Part shown: piece after piece, positions 15,855 through 19,198 of the stretch
Numbering within the stretch: position 1 is the first letter of the stretch
How the letters are laid out: the number at the start of each line of letters is the position of its first letter
Source of the DNA: CAWEHT01 sp963808455
GTDB taxonomy: Bacteria > Chloroflexota > Anaerolineae > CG2-30-64-16
Direction of reading: 5' to 3'
NCBI GenBank assembly: GCA_963808455.1
Contig: CAWEHT010000462.1
Span: 1-19,198 of the forward strand
Length of the DNA stretch: 19,198 nucleotides
Translations under genes and position numbers: made by a program
Notes under the pieces: model-generated
The model's input: only the letters and a program-made list of their open reading frames with translations
Databases searched by the model: none
What the model was told of the DNA's origin: nothing

Positions 15855-16997
15855 ATGGACAGCACAAACGGGCAAACCGCGCCACGCAGCGCGGAACTGG
15901 CCGATGGAGGCCGCACACGCGACAGGCTTCGCCGCCCCCTTGCCGGCGACGTGCCGTTAGCCGGCGTCATAGATGCCCTGGCCCGGCCGGGCCGGCTCTT
16001 CGAGAAACTGCCCGGCGACGCGGTACACTGCTACGCCTGCGCACACAACTGTCGCATCAGGCCAGGCGGGCGGGGCGTCTGCCAGGTGCGCTACAACAAA
16101 GATGGCACACTCTACGTGCCCTACGGATATGTCTCAGCCCTCCACTGCGACCCGGTAGAGAAGAAGCCTTTCTTCCACGTGCTCCCCGGCTCCGAGACGC
16201 TGACCTTCGGCATGCTGGGATGCGACATCCACTGCGCCTATTGTCAGAATTGGAACATTTCACAGGCGCTGCGTGACGTCCGGGCGGGCGAGCGTCCGGC
16301 GCAGGTGACGCCCGAGCAAATGGTCGCGCTGGCCCGGCAAGCCGGCGCCAGAAGCTTCGCCAGCTCCTACAATGAACCCTTGATCACGTCGGAATGGGCG
16401 ATGGACGTCTTCCGCGCTGCCAAAGCCGCGGGCAGCATCTGCATGTACGTGTCGAACGGGAACGCCACGCGTGAGGTTTTGGAATACATCAGACCGTTCA
16501 CGGACGCCTACAAGATCGATCTCAAGTCGATGGACGCCAGGAACTACCGGGCGTTGGGCGCGGTGCTGGAGAACATTCTGGATGCAGTGCCGCGTGGCCC
16601 ACGAGCTGGGGTTCTGGGTGGAATTAGTAACGCTGCTGGTGCCCGGCTTCAACGATTCCGAAGCTGAGCTCCGCGATGCGGCGCAATTCATCCGGTCGGT
16701 GTCGCCGGCAATCCCGTGGCACGTGACCGCCTTCCACCAGGACTACCGGATGCAAGATCACGCCAACACCACGGTGGACGCGCTCCTGCGGGCTGCCGAG
16801 ATCGGCTACTCGGAAGGTCTGCATTATGTCTACGCAGGCAACCTGCCGGGACATGTAGGGGATTATGAACACACCTATTGCCCGGGGTGCCATACCCGGC
16901 TGATCGGCCGGAGGGGTTTCCGAATCAGCAGCAACAGGCTGACGGCAGAAGGGGCTTGCCCGGCCGTAGCACGCCCATTCCCGGCATCTGGGGCTAG
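15855..16997 (+). CDS. amrS: AmmeMemoRadiSam-type radical SAM enzyme (380 aa after frame repair)
   Basis: A radical S-adenosylmethionine enzyme related to pyruvate formate-lyase activases. C123-x3-C127-x2-C130 (CDIHCAYC) binds the [4Fe-4S] cluster that cleaves SAM. An N-terminal Cys group (C59, C62, C66, C76; CYACAHNC...GVC) and a C-terminal CPGC/CPAC pair (C342, C345, C368, C371) could hold further metal. This layout matches the radical SAM member of the AMMECR1-Memo-radical SAM group (TIGR04337, from memory). Its substrate is not established. Two errors occur here: an inserted C near 16590 and a missing T near 16973. The left arm corrects both, giving exactly 381 codons. No AMMECR1 or Memo gene is in the window. 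Its partners here are a phosphoesterase and two small proteins. Confidence 0.88.
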
Positions 16998-17002
16998 CCG
17001 CG

Positions 17003-17424
17003 ATGGCCTTTTTCGAGGACCTCGTGGTCACTGAGGACGGCCGGGCGATCGAAGTCACTATGTCGGGGCAACGGCCTATTACGTGATCGACGACCAGGGC
17101 TTCCGGCGCCATGTCGAAGCGCGGCCGGTGGACCGGATCGTGCTGGCTGAGTTCCTGGCGCAACTACATGCGCACGAGGACGAGGCCTCGCGATTGATGC
17201 TGGCGCAACTCGGCCAGGAAGACCTCTTCACCAAAGCCATGGTCGATTCGACGTTGCGCAATATCAACGTCGAGCAAGTCCTCGATCAGGGCTTGCCGCC
17301 GCAGGCCCGGCAATGGCTGGGCATGATGGGCTTTCGCATCGTCCTCGACGTCCATGGCGATGTGCTGCGAATCGACACGCCCACGGCACCGATGGACCTT
17401 GGAGGAGCGCACGAGGAAGACTGA
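17003..17424 (+). CDS. 140-aa conserved hypothetical protein, right copy
   Basis: This copy has the true start: ATG 17003 (MAFFEDLVVTEDG), 5 bp after the radical SAM TAG. A missing T near 17059 (CACTATG against CACTTATG) shifts the frame, and the correct frame resumes from about 17062 to TGA 17424. Adding the base gives 423 bp and 140 aa, matching the left copy from the Val-Thr-Glu stretch on. Family described at 3368-3789. Confidence 0.7.
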
Positions 17425-17428
17425 AGGC

Positions 17429-17674
17429 ATGAACCAAAACACCCTACCCTGTGAAGATGAAGTCCCGGAACGCTTTGGGAAAAACTATCAGCTCAAGCTG
17501 ATGTACTGCGACGGCTTTCAGGACGGCTGCGAAGGCAAGGCGATGCAGGGGCAAGAAGCGATCCGCCGGCATCAAGGCGACCACGCCTGGGAGGCCTATC
17601 TGCTGGGTTACGAAGCTGGACGAAGCGGCGCCTGGGCTAAAGATACGCCCATAAGCCGCAGGCGACGCTTGTAA
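17429..17674 (+). CDS. 70-aa hypothetical protein, right copy with shifted C-terminus
   Basis: It starts at ATG 17429, 4 bp after the preceding stop. Identical to the left copy up to YEAG. It then reads on to 17674 because one G is missing near 17619. In the left-arm frame it would end at TAA 17638-17640 as GTKRRLG. Confidence 0.6.
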   Translation: MNQNTLPCEDEVPERFGKNYQLKLMYCDGFQDGCEGKAMQGQEAIRRHQGDHAWEAYLLGYEAGRSGAWAKDTPISRRRRL

Positions 17675-17732
17675 GGATTCGTCTTCTTGCGCAGGGCTCG
17701 ATCAGCTCTGCGACTCCAGATGCCGCGCGCCT

Positions 17733-17769
17733 GCCGTCCCGTGACCCCGACCGGGATGGCAAGGACGGC
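17733..17769. terminator. Hairpin between convergent genes, right copy
   Basis: GCCGTCC (17733-17739) and GGACGGC (17763-17769), the mirror of 3023-3059, again between the operon end and the zinc-protein pair. Confidence 0.4.
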
Positions 17770-17772
17770 GTG

Positions 17773-17955
17773 TTACCGCTTTCTGCTCGGGCCGCACGTC
17801 TTGCAAAAGATGAGCCTTCTCCGTTGGTTTGTCTCGACGCCCATCTCGAATTCCTCGACCAGATGGTCGGTGCACACGGCCGCGCCGCAATTTGAACAAA
17901 CTGCTACCGCATCCCTCGACTCATTGGCCTTAGCGTGATCGAAACACTGCATCAT
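17773..17955 (-). CDS. DUF2180-like zinc protein copy 2, right-arm duplicate
   Basis: Mirror of 2837-3019, with an identical 60-aa translation. Both arms agree, so the sequence of this small gene is well supported. Confidence 0.72.
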   Translation of the reverse strand: MMQCFDHAKANESRDAVAVCSNCGAAVCTDHLVEEFEMGVETNQRRRLIFCKTCGPSRKR

Positions 17956-18095
17956 CAGACACCTCCATCAAGAATCAAGCCTGATCGCCGCGAGGGCCGT
18001 GAATACTTCGCCTACACTTTCGTGGCCCTCGATCGGCTCTGCTGTTTCATCTCTACGCGCTCGCCCTCCCAAGACAGTGGACCGCGAGGAAAAGG

Positions 18096-18278
18096 CTAAC
18101 GCCCGCCGCCATCGCTGCACGTGTGGCAAAAGATGAGCCTTTTCGCTTCGTTTGTCCTGGCGCCCATTTCGGTTTGCTCGACAAGGTGATCCATACATAG
18201 GGCCGCCCCACAGTTTGAACAGACTGCAACTGCATCCCTGGACTCGTGGACCTTGGCATGTTCGTAACACTGCATCAT
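18096..18278 (-). CDS. DUF2180-like zinc protein copy 1, right-arm duplicate
   Basis: Mirror of 2514-2696, same 60-aa translation. The Shine-Dalgarno (CACCTCCTT on the plus strand, 18285-18293) and the AT-rich promoter island with its dyad are also repeated up to about 18352. Confidence 0.72.
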   Translation of the reverse strand: MMQCYEHAKVHESRDAVAVCSNCGAALCMDHLVEQTEMGARTNEAKRLIFCHTCSDGGGR

Positions 18279-18405
18279 AGTGCACACCTCCTTCATAAAC
18301 TATCTATCATTCCATCATATCACTTATTATCGTTATAGCAATCAGTAATAACTGGGACAGTGAGCAGAGATACAAAACGGGGCCGCGTGCCAGGGCTATT
18401 TCATG

Positions 18406-19198
18406 TCAAGCAGGCAGCACTACGGACAGAGGCTGCATGCGGATGGCATCGTTGGGGCAGCCGGTGCTGCACAACCCGCAGCCCCAGCACTTCGCCGCAT
18501 CGAGCGCGACACATTCAGTTGATGCCCGTGAGCCATCACCGTCCTGCCGTCGAAGTAAAAAGCGCCAAAATGGCACCTCCTGGCGCAGGCGCCGCACTGA
18601 TTGCACTTCGGCTCGTCGTAGACCGCAACAAAATGGCTGCGAGGCCAGGCTTTCGGCAGGCCCACCGAGATGCTCGCCCGGATCGGATAGCAGTCGCAGG
18701 CGCAGCAACTGCAGAAGCCGGAGAGCGCGCCCTGTTTGCGCCACCCGAGATCACCCGTGTGCATCAGACCCTGGCGGTCGAGCTTGATCACCAGCTCGCG
18801 GCATTCTTCCCTGGTGAGCGGCCGGCCCATGCCTCGCTCGACCGTGTAGGCCGCGTCTGCGTCCAGCCGGATGCACGTCTCGACCGGCCGGTTGCAGGCC
18901 CTGGCAATAGTGCGGCAATCGCAAAGCGCCAGGGCGTGCTCGCTGGCGGCATCGACCTGCTCCAATGCTTCAGAAAGCAGAAGGACATCGCGGTTGGCAA
19001 TACGTACATCGGCATCCGCGTCCTTCTAGATAGCTGAGATGGCAGGCGCCCAGCTTTCGATGAATGCCTGCAGGTGCCAGCTCTTCGCCGCGGCATACGC
19101 ACTTCGGCGGGCACGTCGGCCCATCCCCCGTACATCGAGAGCGGGTCGAGCCTATGGTAAGGGTTTCGGCGGAGTAGACGTGCCGGCCGTCCTCGGTC
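18406..19198 (-). CDS. 4Fe-4S dicluster ferredoxin-type protein, right copy, cut by window end
   Basis: Mirror of 1594-2386. The N-terminus lies beyond the window. An A is missing near 18517, splitting the second cluster motif (CWGCGLCSTGC) from the first. Substitutions near 19027-19032 (TCTAGATAG against TCTGGATCG) create a stop, and a garbled patch lies at 19081-19105. The left copy is the reliable one. Confidence 0.75.

Larger units (their letters stand above)
10411..19198. repeat. Right arm of giant inverted repeat
   Basis: Reverse complement of 1594-10374, running to the window end. The summed coordinates of paired positions stay within a few bases (20785 near the centre, 20792 at the outer end), so net length difference is about 7 bp over 8.8 kb. 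Frameshifts here fall at different places from those in the left arm. Confidence 0.97.

Noticed and set aside
1594..19198. Composite transposon or terminal inverted repeats of a mobile element
   Set aside because: The repeat has no interior beyond 36 bases, no transposase or recombinase gene and no target-site duplication. The arms contain ordinary chromosomal genes.
1..19198. CRISPR array, tRNA, rRNA or riboswitch
   Set aside because: No regularly spaced direct repeats with unique spacers, no tRNA-like cloverleaf with a T-loop motif, and no rRNA or known riboswitch core were seen on either strand.

Overview
The window is high-GC bacterial DNA. The best lineage clue is a large lipoprotein with repeated Cys-containing Ig-like modules joined by a Thr/Pro linker, a style I know mainly from Chloroflexota (Anaerolineae/Caldilineae-like). 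The compact 140-aa conserved protein next to the radical SAM gene also fits that phylum. The phylum is an inference. No rRNA, tRNA, transposase, integrase, CRISPR array or phage gene is visible.

The dominant structure is a giant inverted repeat. Bases 1594-10374 recur in reverse complement at 10411-19198, separated by only 36 unpaired bases (10375-10410). Each gene of the left arm therefore appears twice, in mirror order. The arms are near-identical, but they differ by scattered one- or two-base indels and a few clustered substitutions, and these break reading frames in both arms at different places. For almost every gene one arm carries the intact frame where the other is broken. That pattern points to a fold-back (strand-switch) chimera in noisy long-read data, or an unpolished contig built from one, more than to a real 17.5-kb palindrome. 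The biological gene content is about 10.4 kb.

Layout of the unique content: (1) 1-895, a hypothetical protein with a possible PD-(D/E)XK-like C-terminal domain, outside the palindrome; (2) 896-1366, non-coding, with TTCGTG repeats; (3) 1367-2386, a Cys-rich 2[4Fe-4S] ferredoxin-type protein; (4) 2514-3019, two tandem 60-aa zinc-binding paralogues resembling DUF2180; (5) on the minus strand 5823-3151, a tight four-gene operon: metallophosphoesterase, AmmeMemoRadiSam-type radical SAM enzyme, 140-aa conserved protein, 70-aa protein; (6) a GC-rich hairpin terminator, then a minus-strand M50 site-2 protease (5954-6983); (7) divergent from it, a CDP-alcohol phosphatidyltransferase-like membrane protein (7203-7724) and an about 825-aa lipoprotein (7820-10296). 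The fold then occurs and the order runs backward to the window end, inside the ferredoxin gene.

Functionally the set suggests redox/radical chemistry (ferredoxin, radical SAM enzyme), envelope functions (S2P protease, phospholipid-type transferase, lipoprotein) and small zinc proteins. I see no coherent defence or mobile system. The most useful outputs are the palindrome diagnosis, the gene sequences reconstructed by combining both arms, and the MPE-radical SAM-140aa-70aa operon.
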